Notes under the pieces: model-generated | Database searches by the model: none | What the model was told of the DNA's origin: nothing | Seen by the model: only the letters and a program-made list of their open reading frames with translations | Shown: in pieces, positions 22,593-31,436 of the stretch | How positions within the stretch are numbered: position 1 is the stretch's first letter | Layout of the letters: every line of letters begins with the position of its first letter | Translations under genes and position numbers: made by a program | Assembly: GCF_009827305.1 (NCBI RefSeq) | Contig: NZ_WTYJ01000005.1 | Span: 79,641 to 143,640, forward strand | Direction of reading: 5' to 3' | DNA from: Croceibacterium xixiisoli | Lineage (GTDB): Bacteria; Pseudomonadota; Alphaproteobacteria; Sphingomonadales; Sphingomonadaceae | DNA length: 64,000 bases

Positions 22593-24623
22593 ATGGCGTC
22601 TGACGACGATACCACGAAGAACGATGATGCACCGCTGATCGATCTCAACGAAGCGTCCATCAAGAAACTCATCGCCAAGGCGAAGCGGCGCGGTTTCGTG
22701 ACCGTCGATGAACTCAACGAGGCGCTGCCGCAGGATGAAATGTCCAGCGAGCAGATCGAAGACATCATGTCCGCCATTTCCGAAATGGGCGTCAACATCG
22801 TCGAAAACGACGAAGACGCGCAGGACGAAGATGATGACGACAACAATGCCGACGAAGCCTCTGCCGATTCCGACGATGCGGATGAAGGGGATGAAGGCAA
22901 TCGCCACGTCCCGGAAAAGAAGCGCAAGGAATCGACCGGCGAGCGTACCGATGATCCGGTGCGCATGTATCTGCGCGAAATGGGCGCAGTCGAGCTGCTC
23001 AGCCGCGAAGGCGAAATCGCCATCGCGAAGCGGATCGAGGCTGGCCGCGACACGATGATCATGGGGCTTTGCGAAAGCCCGATCACCTTCCACGCGATCA
23101 TCAACTGGTCCGAAGCGCTCAACAGCGAAGAAATGCAGCTGCGCGAGATCCTGGATCTCGACGCCATGCTTTCCAAGGAACCGCCCGTCGACAAGATGGA
23201 AGGCGACGGCGAAGACGACGACGGGGAAATCAGCGCCGAAACCGCCGGCCCTTCCTACAAGGAAGAGGAAGAGGTTGAGGAAGAGCCCAGCGCCGACGAG
23301 GATGAAGACGGCGAAGGCACGCCGCGTCGCCGCGAGGAAGAGGACGAGGACGACAACACGCTGAGCCTGGCGCAGATGGAAGCTGCGCTCAAGCCGGAGG
23401 CGCTGGAACGCTTCGCTCGAATCACAGACCTGTTCAAGAAATTCGAAAAACTGCAGGCAGAACGCGTCGACGTGCTTGGCCGGGGCGAGGAATTCCCCGC
23501 CGCCAAGGAAAAGAAATACGAAGATCTGCGCGAACAGCTCACCGCCGAGGTGGAGAGCGTGAAGTTCCATGCCTCCAAGATCGAATATCTGGTCGACAAT
23601 CTCTATGCCTTCAACCGCCGGCTGACGACTCTGGGCGGGCAGATGCTGCGCCTGGCCGAACGGCACAAGGTGAAACGGGCCGATTTCCTTCAGGCCTACA
23701 TCGGCAATGAGTTGGATGACGCCTGGCTGATGGGCGTGGCTAAGAAGGACAAGAAATGGGCCGCCTTCGCAGAGAAGGAAGGCGCATCGGTTGAACGCAT
23801 CCGCAGCGAGATTTCGGACATCGCCAGCCAGACCGGCATGAGCCTGGACGAATTCCGCCGCATCGTGAACATGGTGCAGAAGGGCGAACGCGAAGCGCGT
23901 ATCGCGAAGAAAGAAATGGTCGAGGCCAATCTGCGCCTCGTGATTTCCATTGCCAAGAAATACACCAATCGCGGGCTGCAGTTCCTGGATCTCATTCAGG
24001 AAGGGAACATTGGTCTGATGAAGGCGGTCGACAAGTTCGAATACCGCCGCGGGTACAAGTTCAGCACCTATGCGACCTGGTGGATCCGGCAGGCGATTAC
24101 CCGCTCGATCGCGGATCAGGCGCGGACCATTCGTATTCCGGTGCACATGATCGAAACGATCAACAAGCTGGTGCGCACGAGCCGGCAGTTCCTGCACGAA
24201 CAGGGCCGCGAACCCACTCCGGAGGAAATGGCCGAACGCCTGTCCATGCCGCTGGAAAAGGTTCGCAAGGTGATGAAGATCGCCAAGGAACCGATCAGCC
24301 TCGAAACGCCGATCGGCGACGAGGAAGATTCGCATCTGGGCGATTTCATCGAAGACAAGAATGCGATCATCCCGGTGGATGCGGCCATTCAGGCCAATCT
24401 GAAGGAAACGGTGACCCGCGTGCTTGCCAGCCTCACCCCGCGCGAGGAACGCGTGCTGCGCATGCGGTTCGGCATCGGCATGAACACCGATCATACGCTG
24501 GAAGAAGTGGGCCAGCAGTTCTCGGTTACCCGTGAACGTATTCGCCAGATCGAAGCCAAGGCGCTGCGTAAACTCAAGCACCCGAGCCGCAGCCGCAAGA
24601 TGCGCAGCTTCCTCGATCAATAA
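22593..24623 (+). CDS. rpoD: RNA polymerase primary sigma factor (sigma-70)
   Basis: A 676-residue primary sigma factor. Region 1.1 is at the N-terminus, followed by an acidic stretch (residues 70-110), region 1.2 ([21 protein letters not shown]), a non-conserved Glu/Asp-rich insert near 200-255, region 2 ([27 protein letters not shown] and [17 protein letters not shown]), region 3, and region 4 ([34 protein letters not shown]). It directs housekeeping transcription. It follows dnaG by 7 bases, with its start behind GAAGAGTAG. Confidence 0.99.
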   Translation: MASDDDTTKNDDAPLIDLNEASIKKLIAKAKRRGFVTVDELNEALPQDEMSSEQIEDIMSAISEMGVNIVENDEDAQDEDDDDNNADEASADSDDADEGDEGNRHVPEKKRKESTGERTDDPVRMYLREMGAVELLSREGEIAIAKRIEAGRDTMIMGLCESPITFHAIINWSEALNSEEMQLREILDLDAMLSKEPPVDKMEGDGEDDDGEISAETAGPSYKEEEEVEEEPSADEDEDGEGTPRRREEEDEDDNTLSLAQMEAALKPEALERFARITDLFKKFEKLQAERVDVLGRGEEFPAAKEKKYEDLREQLTAEVESVKFHASKIEYLVDNLYAFNRRLTTLGGQMLRLAERHKVKRADFLQAYIGNELDDAWLMGVAKKDKKWAAFAEKEGASVERIRSEISDIASQTGMSLDEFRRIVNMVQKGEREARIAKKEMVEANLRLVISIAKKYTNRGLQFLDLIQEGNIGLMKAVDKFEYRRGYKFSTYATWWIRQAITRSIADQARTIRIPVHMIETINKLVRTSRQFLHEQGREPTPEEMAERLSMPLEKVRKVMKIAKEPISLETPIGDEEDSHLGDFIEDKNAIIPVDAAIQANLKETVTRVLASLTPREERVLRMRFGIGMNTDHTLEEVGQQFSVTRERIRQIEAKALRKLKHPSRSRKMRSFLDQ

Positions 24624-24657
24624 AATTTTCCGGCGGCAGAATTTTTTCGGGCTGCCG

Positions 24658-24682
24658 GGAACCTTTGCCTACCTTGCCTGTT
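24658..24682 (+). promoter_or_regulatory. Weak EcfG-like promoter after rpoD
   Basis: GGAAC at 24658-24662, 16 bases, TGTT at 24679-24682: one mismatch to CGTT. It is placed before the first hairpin/terminator element exactly as the perfect promoter at 26748 is placed before the second. Confidence 0.35.
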
Positions 24683-24688
24683 TTGTTG

Positions 24689-24781
24689 ATGTCAGTTGAT
24701 GAAATACGCCTCTGACATTTGACGGTTCTTCCATGAAGCACCGATCAGGAGCCCCGACGCCATAACGGCGCCGGGGCTTTT
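24689..24781 (+). ncRNA. Candidate small RNA 1 (or rpoD 3' UTR)
   Basis: About 93 nt between the EcfG-like promoter and a terminator. It starts with a hairpin, ATGTCAG/CTGACAT (24689-24695 with 24712-24718), then an unpaired linker and the GCCCCG...CGGGGC terminator. The layout is the same as the element at 26779-26871. It may only be the rpoD 3' end, because the promoter match is imperfect. Confidence 0.35.
24750..24781 (+). terminator. Terminator after rpoD
   Basis: AGCCCCG-A-CGCC, loop ATAAC, GGCG-C-CGGGGCT, then TTT. One A·C mismatch. It closely resembles the terminator at 26837. Confidence 0.9.
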
Positions 24782-24835
24782 GAATGCGTGCTGGAAGGTG
24801 CCGACCCGGAATGAACATGCCCGGGGCCTCTTTGC

Positions 24836-24860
24836 GGAACCGATTTCGAGCCTCGGCGTT
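24836..24860 (+). promoter_or_regulatory. EcfG-type promoter of the HWE kinase operon
   Basis: GGAAC at 24836-24840, 16 bases, CGTT at 24857-24860, an exact consensus match 53 bases before the kinase GTG start. Confidence 0.8.
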
Positions 24861-24912
24861 AAGCATGTCGGGGCGGTTGCGTGTTCGTGACTGGATCGCA
24901 TAGGGGAAGGCA

Positions 24913-26352
24913 GTGCAGATCGATTTCGAAGCGCTTCTGAATGGATCCCCCAATCCCTACATTCTGATGTCATCCGACGATCTGACGATCGTCTGGATGA
25001 ACGATGCCTATTTGCGTGCGACGATGCGCACGCGGGATGATATCATCGGGAAAAAGCTGCTCGAAGCTTTCCCCAGCGATCCCGCATCGGAAAGCCATCA
25101 GTTGATGACCCGGTCTTTCGAAAAAGTCATCGCAAGCGGGAAGCCCGATGAAATTGCGCTGATCCGCTACGATATCCATCAGCCGGATGGAACCACGAAA
25201 CAGAGTTTCTGGAGCGCCACCCACACACCGGTAACCAATGCGTCCGGCCAGGTCGAACTGATCCTGCAGCATACGGTTGACGTCACCGAACTGCACGGCC
25301 TGCGCCGGCAGCGTGATGAAATGGGCGTACTTCAACGGGCCAACAAGGTTCAGGAACGCAACCGTGATCTGGATGATGAAAGTCGCCGGCTCAAAAGGCT
25401 GTTTGAGCAGACCCCCGGCTTTGTCGCGATCGTCAGCGGTCCCAACCATGAATTCATGCTGGCCAATCACGCCTATCGCGAACTGGTCGGACGGCAGGAT
25501 CTTGTCGGCAAGACGGTGGCAGAAGCCCTGCCCGAAGTCGTGGACCAGGGGTTTGTTGCGCTGCTGGATAATGTCGTTCGGACCGGGCAGCCTTTCGTGG
25601 GCAACCGCAAGAGGACGGTGCTCGGCGATCGGCCCCTTGCCGGCACTTATTACCTCGATTTCATTTTTCAGCCGATCTTCTCCGAAAAGGGGGAGGTGAC
25701 CGGGGTTTTCATCCAGGGTCATGACGTGTCCGACCGGATCGCTGCCGAAGAACAGCAGCGCCTGATGATCAATGAACTCAATCACCGGGTGAAGAACACG
25801 CTGGCCATCGTTCAGGGGCTGGCATCGCAGTCGTTCCGCCAGATTGCCGGATCCGAACAGGCCCAGCGGACATTCGATGCCCGGCTTGGCGCATTGGTCG
25901 CTGCCCACAGCCTGCTGACGGAACGGAACTGGGAATCCGGTGAACTGACCGAAACGATCCGGAATGTGGTTATCGCTGCGATCGGGCTGGACCATCAACG
26001 CGTCACCATCAGTGGTCCGGATATTTCACTGGAACCGCAGATGGCCGTCAGCCTGGCGATGATTGTGCATGAATTGTGCACCAATGCGATCAATCATGGC
26101 GCACTGTCGAACGCCGAAGGGCGCGTCGCCATCAGCTGCCAGCTGACCGACGGTGGCAATGAACAGGTGTTGACTGTCACTTGGCAGGAACAGGGCGGCC
26201 CTGCGGTCCAGCTGCCCGATCGTTACGGTTTTGGTACCAGGTTGATCCAGCGCGGAATGACCAATCAGGAAATGGGGCAGGTCATTATGGAATATCAACC
26301 CGAAGGCATCCGGTGCCTGATCGAAACGCGCTTGAATGCGGTCGTTTCATGA
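24913..26352 (+). CDS. PAS-containing HWE-family histidine kinase
   Basis: A 479-residue soluble sensor kinase with no membrane segment. PAS domains are at residues about 8-125 (NPYILMSSDDLTIVWMNDAY) and 160-275 (FVAIVSGPNHEFMLANHAYR), joined by a short coiled coil. The phosphoacceptor box is ELNHRVKNTLAIVQ, the N-box is MIVHELCTNAINHG, and the later WxE motif reads VTWQEQ, the traits that define HWE kinases. HWE kinases feed the PhyR/NepR/EcfG stress cascade in alphaproteobacteria. GTG start at 24913 has AGGGGAAGG upstream. The response regulator overlaps its stop by 4 bases, and an EcfG-type promoter precedes it, which suggests feedback from the stress response (inference). Confidence 0.93.
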   Translation: MQIDFEALLNGSPNPYILMSSDDLTIVWMNDAYLRATMRTRDDIIGKKLLEAFPSDPASESHQLMTRSFEKVIASGKPDEIALIRYDIHQPDGTTKQSFWSATHTPVTNASGQVELILQHTVDVTELHGLRRQRDEMGVLQRANKVQERNRDLDDESRRLKRLFEQTPGFVAIVSGPNHEFMLANHAYRELVGRQDLVGKTVAEALPEVVDQGFVALLDNVVRTGQPFVGNRKRTVLGDRPLAGTYYLDFIFQPIFSEKGEVTGVFIQGHDVSDRIAAEEQQRLMINELNHRVKNTLAIVQGLASQSFRQIAGSEQAQRTFDARLGALVAAHSLLTERNWESGELTETIRNVVIAAIGLDHQRVTISGPDISLEPQMAVSLAMIVHELCTNAINHGALSNAEGRVAISCQLTDGGNEQVLTVTWQEQGGPAVQLPDRYGFGTRLIQRGMTNQEMGQVIMEYQPEGIRCLIETRLNAVVS

Positions 26353-26720
26353 CGCTCGCCGGGCTCAACATACTCGTAGTTGAAGATGAACCGATCATCG
26401 CCCTGACGGTGGAGGATATTCTGTGTGATCTGGGCGCCTCGGCCCATTTCGCCTCTTCCCTGGAAGCAGCGCATGATCATCTGGACCAGACACAGTTTGA
26501 TGCCGCCATTCTGGACGTGAATATTCGCGGTGACAAAAGCTATCCCCTGGCCCAGCGACTGGCGGAACAGAGAACTCCGTTCATCTTCGCGACCGGATAT
26601 GGCGATGCCCTGCACCCGCCGGAATTCGCCGACCGCCCGACGGTGGCCAAACCCTATCGCCCGGAAGACATCGTCCAGGCACTCAATGCAGCACGTTCCG
26701 GCAACGGAGCACCGGGCTGA
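26349..26720 (+). CDS. Single-domain response regulator, FATGUY type (SdrG-like)
   Basis: A 123-residue receiver domain without output domain. Acidic pocket VVEDEP, phosphoacceptor Asp in AAILDVNIRG, Thr/Tyr switch in PFIFATGYGD, and Lys in TVAKPYRP. FATGY matches the FATGUY group, whose member SdrG modulates the general stress response of Sphingomonas melonis (from memory of published work). ATG at 26349 overlaps the kinase stop (ATGA), so the pair is translationally coupled and probably a cognate pair. Confidence 0.93.
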   Translation: MTLAGLNILVVEDEPIIALTVEDILCDLGASAHFASSLEAAHDHLDQTQFDAAILDVNIRGDKSYPLAQRLAEQRTPFIFATGYGDALHPPEFADRPTVAKPYRPEDIVQALNAARSGNGAPG

Positions 26721-26747
26721 AAGCCACCACAAAAAATGCAGGTTTCG

Positions 26748-26772
26748 GGAACCGATCGCCAGCACTGCCGTT
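26748..26772 (+). promoter_or_regulatory. EcfG-type promoter with no gene after it
   Basis: GGAAC at 26748-26752, 16 bases, CGTT at 26769-26772. The next plus-strand gene (rpiB) is more than 600 bases away, behind a terminator, so the promoter's only product would be a short RNA. Confidence 0.7.
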
Positions 26773-26778
26773 GGTGAT

Positions 26779-26871
26779 GTGCAGATGATGGTATTCTTCT
26801 GGATTTGATGCACTTTTGAAAGAAGGCGCATCATAGAGGCCCCGACGCTGATGAAGCGCCGGGGCCTTTAC
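26779..26871 (+). ncRNA. Candidate EcfG-dependent small RNA 2
   Basis: About 93 nt from the predicted start site to the end of a strong terminator. It opens with a hairpin (GTGCA/TGCAC at 26780-26784 and 26809-26813), then an A/G-rich linker and the terminator. Promoter and terminator on the same strand with no open frame of note support an sRNA. A tiny MMVFFWI frame inside lacks a ribosome binding site. Confidence 0.5.
26837..26871 (+). terminator. Terminator of candidate sRNA 2
   Basis: AGGCCCCG-A-CGC, loop, GCG-C-CGGGGCCT, then TTTA. It also could stop the convergent SnoaL-like transcript. Shares GCCCCGACGC and GCGCCGGGGC with the rpoD terminator. Confidence 0.85.
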
Positions 26872-26892
26872 CCGTTCTGGGCCCTATGCCGT

Positions 26893-27303
26893 TTACGGAG
26901 CAGCGGGAACCCATACGGCTCCCTTGATATGCTGGATCAATCCGGCCGCATTCAACTGATACAGGATCAGAAATTCGACATCGACGGTCAGGCCGCGCGG
27001 AACGACGTTCATGCCGGAAAATCCCCGGCTGTCGAGCACCTCTTGCGACAGATCCTTTGTCCCGGTGAAGCGGATGACCACATGGGCAACGAAGCCTTCG
27101 GTCCCTGGATAAAACCCCCGGAAGATCACCTCTTCCCGGCAATATTCGTGGAAGAAGGCGTAAAACGCCCGAAACGCCGGCTTGCCTTCCACCCGGAAAC
27201 CCGCGTTTTCCAGGGCAAAATCATCGGCGAAGAAAGTTTCGAGCGTGTCGTAATCGCGCGCGTTAAAAGCTGTAAGATAACGGTGATAATCGTCTTCGGT
27301 CAT
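26893..27303 (-). CDS. SnoaL-like / NTF2-fold protein
   Basis: A 136-residue protein of the NTF2-like superfamily: the YLTAFNARDYDTLETFFADD opening and FHEYCREEVIFRGF pattern are typical. Members are small enzymes or ligand-binding proteins; no catalytic residues can be named, so the function is unknown. Start at 27303 follows GGGAGG at good spacing. It converges with candidate sRNA 2 and is divergent from rpiB. Confidence 0.7.
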   Translation of the reverse strand: MTEDDYHRYLTAFNARDYDTLETFFADDFALENAGFRVEGKPAFRAFYAFFHEYCREEVIFRGFYPGTEGFVAHVVIRFTGTKDLSQEVLDSRGFSGMNVVPRGLTVDVEFLILYQLNAAGLIQHIKGAVWVPAAP

Positions 27304-27400
27304 GGCAAATCCTCCCACGGCGCAGGCTATATCTGCGCTGTCGGGGGACAAAGCCCTTTTGCGGTGGCACCAAACCGGCCGACGCACTATGTGGCCCGGC

Positions 27401-27844
27401 ATGAAGATAGCCCTTGCCTCCGATCATGCCGCCATCGCCCTGAAGGCAGAACTTGCCGAATGGCTGCGCGAACAAGGTCATGATGTGACGGATCTGGGCC
27501 CGGAAGAGGGCCAGAGCGTCGATTATCCCGATTACGGCTACAGACTGGGCGAAGCCATCGCCACGGGCGTTACCGACCGAGGTATCGCCTTGTGCGGTTC
27601 GGGGATCGGCATCTCGATCGCCGTCAACCGCAACCCGGCGGTGCGTTGCGCCCTGGTATCGGAACCCGTGTCTGCGGCGCTGAGCCGCGAACACAATGAT
27701 GCCAATGCCATCGCCCTGGGTGCGCGTTTGACCGGGATCGACATGGCGAAGGCCTGCGTAACCGCCTTTCTGACCACCGAATTCGCCGGCGGCCGCCATC
27801 AGCGCCGCGTCGACAAGCTTACCCGTGTTTTCCAGGATTCCTGA
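27401..27844 (+). CDS. rpiB: Ribose-5-phosphate isomerase B
   Basis: A 147-residue RpiB/LacAB-type isomerase converting ribose 5-phosphate and ribulose 5-phosphate. [11 protein letters not shown] carries the conserved Asp-His, [17 protein letters not shown] holds the catalytic Cys and anion hole, and [12 protein letters not shown] the phosphate site. It precedes glyA by 2 bases, an order seen in many bacteria. Confidence 0.95.
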   Translation: MKIALASDHAAIALKAELAEWLREQGHDVTDLGPEEGQSVDYPDYGYRLGEAIATGVTDRGIALCGSGIGISIAVNRNPAVRCALVSEPVSAALSREHNDANAIALGARLTGIDMAKACVTAFLTTEFAGGRHQRRVDKLTRVFQDS

Positions 27845-27846
27845 CG

Positions 27847-29166
27847 ATGACCACTGTAACCTCTGCCACCGCCCCCGTTGCCGAGCCTCTGCGCCGCTTC
27901 TGGCATGATTCGCTTGCCGAAGCCGATCCCGCCGTTGCGGCCATCATCGGCCGTGAACTGGGCCGCCAGCGCGATCGCATCGAACTGATCGCCAGCGAGA
28001 ATATCGCCAGCCCGGCCGTGCTCGAAGCGACCGGCTCAGTCTTCACCAACAAATATGCCGAAGGTTACCCGGGCAAGCGCTATTACGGCGGCTGCGATTT
28101 CGCGGACGAAGTCGAAACGCTGGCCATTGAGCGTGCCAAGGAACTGTTCAACTGCGGTTTCGCCAATGTTCAGCCGAACAGCGGCAGCCAAATGAACCAG
28201 GCTGTGTTCCTGGCCCTGCTCGAACCGGGCGATACCTTCATGGGTCTGGATCTGGCCGCGGGTGGCCATTTGACCCATGGCTCGCCAGTGAACATGAGCG
28301 GCAAATGGTTCAAGGCCGTGCCCTATGGCGTGCGCCGCGAAGACCAGCGCCTCGACATGGACGAAATTCGCGAAATCGCGCTGAAGAATCGTCCGAAACT
28401 GATCATCTGCGGCGGCACAGCCTATCCGCGGCTGTGGGATTTTGCGGCTTTCCGCGCAATCGCCGACGAAGTGGGCGCATGGCTGCTGGCCGACATGTCG
28501 CATTTCTCGGGTCTCGTGGCCGGCGGCGTGCACCCCTCGCCCTTCCCGCATGCCCATGTAGTGACCACCACCACGCACAAGAGCCTGCGTGGTCCGCGTT
28601 CGGGTGTCATCCTGACCAATGACGCCGATCTGGCGAAGAAGTTCAACATGGCGGTTTTTCCCGGCATGCAGGGCGGCCCGCTGATGCATGTGATCGCGGG
28701 CAAGGCCGTGGCCTTCGGTGAAGCGCTGCGCCCTGAATTCAAGGCCTATGCCGCCTCGGTCGTCGAAAATGCCAAGGCGCTGGCTGCCAGCCTGCAGGAA
28801 CGCGGGCTGGACATCGTCTCCGGCGGGACCGACAACCATCTGATGCTGGTCAACCTGACCTCTACCGGTGTGTCCGGCAAGGCTACCGAAGCCGGTCTCG
28901 ACCGCGCCTTCCTGACCTGCAACAAGAATGCGATCCCGTTTGACGAACGCTCGCCCTTCGTCACCTCCGGCGTCCGTCTGGGTACGCCGGCTGGCACGAC
29001 GCGCGGTTTCGGCCCGGCGGAATTCCGCAAGGTCGGTGAATTGATCGCCGAAGTGGTCGAAGGCATGCGCCGCAATGGCGACGAAGGCGACGCACAGGTT
29101 GAAGAAAGCGTGCGTCGCCGCGTGATCGAAATGTGTGAAGCTTTCCCTGTTTATCCCGGGAGGTAA
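27847..29166 (+). CDS. glyA: Serine hydroxymethyltransferase
   Basis: A 439-residue PLP enzyme converting serine and tetrahydrofolate to glycine and methylene-THF. The PLP lysine is in [16 protein letters not shown]; also [20 protein letters not shown] and [14 protein letters not shown]. It heads one-carbon supply and stands between rpiB and a small membrane protein gene in one operon. Confidence 0.98.
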   Translation: MTTVTSATAPVAEPLRRFWHDSLAEADPAVAAIIGRELGRQRDRIELIASENIASPAVLEATGSVFTNKYAEGYPGKRYYGGCDFADEVETLAIERAKELFNCGFANVQPNSGSQMNQAVFLALLEPGDTFMGLDLAAGGHLTHGSPVNMSGKWFKAVPYGVRREDQRLDMDEIREIALKNRPKLIICGGTAYPRLWDFAAFRAIADEVGAWLLADMSHFSGLVAGGVHPSPFPHAHVVTTTTHKSLRGPRSGVILTNDADLAKKFNMAVFPGMQGGPLMHVIAGKAVAFGEALRPEFKAYAASVVENAKALAASLQERGLDIVSGGTDNHLMLVNLTSTGVSGKATEAGLDRAFLTCNKNAIPFDERSPFVTSGVRLGTPAGTTRGFGPAEFRKVGELIAEVVEGMRRNGDEGDAQVEESVRRRVIEMCEAFPVYPGR

Positions 29167-29168
29167 CG

Positions 29169-29375
29169 ATGCCGAACGACAACAATCTGATTGATGACGC
29201 CACCACCGAAATCAAGGGCATGGCCCGTGAAGGCATGGCTCACCCTTCGACCAAGCCGGTGCTGACCGGGGCGGCGCTGGGTGCGGTTGCCGGCGCGATC
29301 CTGCCTGTGGTCAGCTGGCCGCTCGGCCTGGTCGCTGGCGCTGGCTTCATGCTCTACAAGCGGTTGCGCCCCTGA
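29169..29375 (+). CDS. Small membrane protein between glyA and nrdR
   Basis: A 68-residue protein with a polar N-terminus and one or two hydrophobic segments (VLTGAALGAVAGAILPVVSWPLG, AGAGFMLYKRL). No family recognised. It starts 2 bases after glyA and its stop abuts the nrdR ATG, so it is translated in the operon. Its position suggests a conserved but uncharacterised gene. Confidence 0.65.
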   Translation: MPNDNNLIDDATTEIKGMAREGMAHPSTKPVLTGAALGAVAGAILPVVSWPLGLVAGAGFMLYKRLRP

Positions 29376-29837
29376 ATGCGTTGCCCCTTTTGTGCGCATG
29401 ACAACAGCCAGGTGAAGGATTCGCGGCCGACGGAAGACAACACGGCCATCCGTCGGCGGCGCCAATGCGAAAGCTGCGGTGCGCGCTTCACCACTTTCGA
29501 ACGCGTGCAATTGCGTGAGGTTGTGATCGTCAAGAGCGGCGACCGTCGCGAACCCTTCGATCGTGCGAAGGTGGAAAAGTCGGTCGCCCTCGCCTGCCGC
29601 AAGCGCAGCGTAGATCAGGAACGGATCGATCAACTGGTTTCCAGCATCCAGCGCCAGCTGGAAGTGGCCGGAGAAGGTGAAATTCCGTCGGCCCGCATTG
29701 GCGAAATGGTGATGGAAGGCCTGCGTCATATCGACAGTGTCGCCTATATCCGTTTCGCCAGCGTCTATCGCGATTTCAGCGAAGCCCGCGATTTTGAAGA
29801 ATTTGCCAGCACGGTGCGTGATGTCGGTGGACAATAA
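29376..29837 (+). CDS. nrdR: Transcriptional repressor NrdR
   Basis: A 153-residue NrdR, which represses ribonucleotide reductase genes when dATP/ATP is bound. Four Cys of the zinc ribbon (MRCPFC...CESCG) and the ATP-cone ([18 protein letters not shown]) are visible. The trmJ-like gene begins 17 bases before its stop. Confidence 0.97.
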   Translation: MRCPFCAHDNSQVKDSRPTEDNTAIRRRRQCESCGARFTTFERVQLREVVIVKSGDRREPFDRAKVEKSVALACRKRSVDQERIDQLVSSIQRQLEVAGEGEIPSARIGEMVMEGLRHIDSVAYIRFASVYRDFSEARDFEEFASTVRDVGGQ

Positions 29838-30555
29838 TCTTTCGAACCCGCCGGTTATCGTGCTGGTTCGCCCGCAACTGGGCGAAAATATCGGCAAGGC
29901 TGCGCGGGCGATGCTCAATTTCGGGCTGATGGATCTGCGTCTGGTCGAACCCCGCGATGGCTGGCCCAATCCGGATGCCGGCCCGGCTGCCTCCGGCGCC
30001 GATATCGTGCTCGAACGGGCGCAGGTCTTTGCCACCACCGCCGATGCGGTGGCCGATTGCGCCCATGTCTATGCCACCACCGTGCGCAAACGCGGTGTGA
30101 CCAAGCCCGTCGTCACTCCGGATGAGGCCGCACGCGAAATCGTTACCCAGGCGGGGCGCAGCGCGATCCTGTTCGGGCCCGAACGCTCGGGTCTGGAAAC
30201 GAGCGACGTGGCCCTGGCGCGGACCATCCTGACCGTGCCGATCAATCCGCAATTCGGCTCGCTCAATCTGGCCCAGGCGGTGATCCTGTGCGCCTATGAA
30301 TGGTCGCGTCATCAGGATCTGGCCAAACCCACCGAAGAAGAATTGCTGCCCCCTGCCCCGCAGGACGATCTGGAAGGGCTTATCGGCCATTTCGATCGCC
30401 TGCTCGCTCCGCGCGGCTATTTCAATCCGCCCGGGCGTGCAGCAACCAACCGCCGCACCCTGCGCAGCCTGCTGACCAAGCCAGGCTGGAATGCGCTGGA
30501 AGTGCGCACGCTGCGGGGCGTCCTGAGCGCTATGGAGCGGGAACCGGACGAATAG
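29821..30555 (+). CDS. trmJ: TrmJ-like tRNA/rRNA 2'-O-methyltransferase (SPOUT family)
   Basis: A 244-residue TrmH/SPOUT-family methyltransferase: [25 protein letters not shown], then [10 protein letters not shown] and [18 protein letters not shown], the knot motifs of TrmJ. TrmJ methylates the ribose at position 32 of tRNAs; the exact target here is inferred. ATG at 29821 overlaps nrdR by 17 bases. Confidence 0.85.
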   Translation: MSVDNNLSNPPVIVLVRPQLGENIGKAARAMLNFGLMDLRLVEPRDGWPNPDAGPAASGADIVLERAQVFATTADAVADCAHVYATTVRKRGVTKPVVTPDEAAREIVTQAGRSAILFGPERSGLETSDVALARTILTVPINPQFGSLNLAQAVILCAYEWSRHQDLAKPTEEELLPPAPQDDLEGLIGHFDRLLAPRGYFNPPGRAATNRRTLRSLLTKPGWNALEVRTLRGVLSAMEREPDE

Positions 30556-30576
30556 AGGCAATTTCCCTGTCAGGGT

Positions 30577-30604
30577 TTGACCTGGCAGGAGAATCTGCTA
30601 AGCG
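30577..30604 (+). promoter_or_regulatory. Possible rpsD promoter
   Basis: TTGACC, 16 bases, TAAGCG, about 155 bases before the rpsD start, giving a long leader. A plausible but not strong match to sigma-70. Confidence 0.35.
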
Positions 30605-30679
30605 CGCCGCTTCACTTCGGGCCGCCATTCCTGGCGGGTTATCCCGATTGACCCTGCACCCCGGTGAAGCAGCGGTCGC

Positions 30680-30707
30680 GATGGGCTTCAGGTCCATCGG
30701 TGCGATG
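30680..30707 (+). promoter_or_regulatory. Possible structured rpsD leader
   Basis: Two mutually exclusive hairpins share the segment CATCG: GATGGGC/GTCCATC (30680-30698) and CATCG/CGATG (30695-30707). In other bacteria S4 represses its own mRNA through leader structure; here it is only a possibility. Confidence 0.3.
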
Positions 30708-30758
30708 CCGGGTTTCAGCGTGGCCATGTCGGTCGCGTCAGCAAATTGGAGACGACTT

Positions 30759-31373
30759 ATGTCGAAGCGCAAGAGCGCCAAGTACAAACTCGACCGCCGG
30801 ATGGGTGAAAACATCTGGGGTCGTCCGAATTCCCCGGTTAACCGCCGCTCCTATGGCCCGGGCCAGCATGGCCAGCGCCGCAAGAGCAAGATGTCCGACT
30901 TCGGTCTGCAGCTCCGCGCCAAGCAGAAGCTGAAGGGCTATTACGGCGATGTGACCGAAAAGCAGTTCCGCAGCACCTACAAGGAAGCTGCCGCGATGAA
31001 GGGCGATACCGGCCAGAACCTGATCGGTCTGCTGGAACAGCGCCTGGACATGGTTGTGTACCGCGCCAAGTTCGCGCCGACCATCTTCGCCGCACGCCAG
31101 ATCGTCAGCCACGGCCACATTCGCGTCAACGGCGTGAAGTGCAACATCGCCAGCCGCCGCGTGAAGGTGGGTGACGTTGTGAGCCTGGGCAACAAGGCCA
31201 AGGAAATGGCGCTCGTCATCGAAGCGCAGAGCCTGCCTGAGCGTGAAATTCCGGAATATGTGGCAACCGACGGCACCGACAAGGTGACCTTCACCCGCGT
31301 TCCGACGCTGGATGAAGTGCCCTATCCGGTGACGATGGAACCGAACCTGGTCGTCGAATTCTATTCGCGCTGA
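30759..31373 (+). CDS. rpsD: 30S ribosomal protein S4
   Basis: A 204-residue S4: N-terminal domain [20 protein letters not shown] (the zinc-less C- form) and the S4 RNA-binding domain [38 protein letters not shown]. It nucleates 16S assembly. The ATG at 30759 follows TTGGAGA. It ends at a strong terminator. Confidence 0.98.
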   Translation: MSKRKSAKYKLDRRMGENIWGRPNSPVNRRSYGPGQHGQRRKSKMSDFGLQLRAKQKLKGYYGDVTEKQFRSTYKEAAAMKGDTGQNLIGLLEQRLDMVVYRAKFAPTIFAARQIVSHGHIRVNGVKCNIASRRVKVGDVVSLGNKAKEMALVIEAQSLPEREIPEYVATDGTDKVTFTRVPTLDEVPYPVTMEPNLVVEFYSR

Positions 31374-31396
31374 TCGGTCCCACAGGATCCAACATG

Positions 31397-31424
31397 AAGG
31401 CGGCTCTCGCGAGCCGCCTTTTTT
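31397..31424 (+). terminator. Terminator after rpsD
   Basis: AAGGCGGCTC, TCGC loop, GAGCCGCCTT, then T-tract. 24 bases after the rpsD stop; the convergent S9 peptidase gene ends at 31437. Confidence 0.95.
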
Positions 31425-31436
31425 GTTGCCTGATGT

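Noticed and set aside
22053..24620. 855-codon open frame antisense to rpoD
   Set aside because: Shadow of the sigma factor gene; Phe/Leu runs simply mirror the acidic Glu/Asp codons.
26786..26809. Mini-gene MMVFFWI inside candidate sRNA 2
   Set aside because: No ribosome binding site, 7 residues, and not shared with the twin element.
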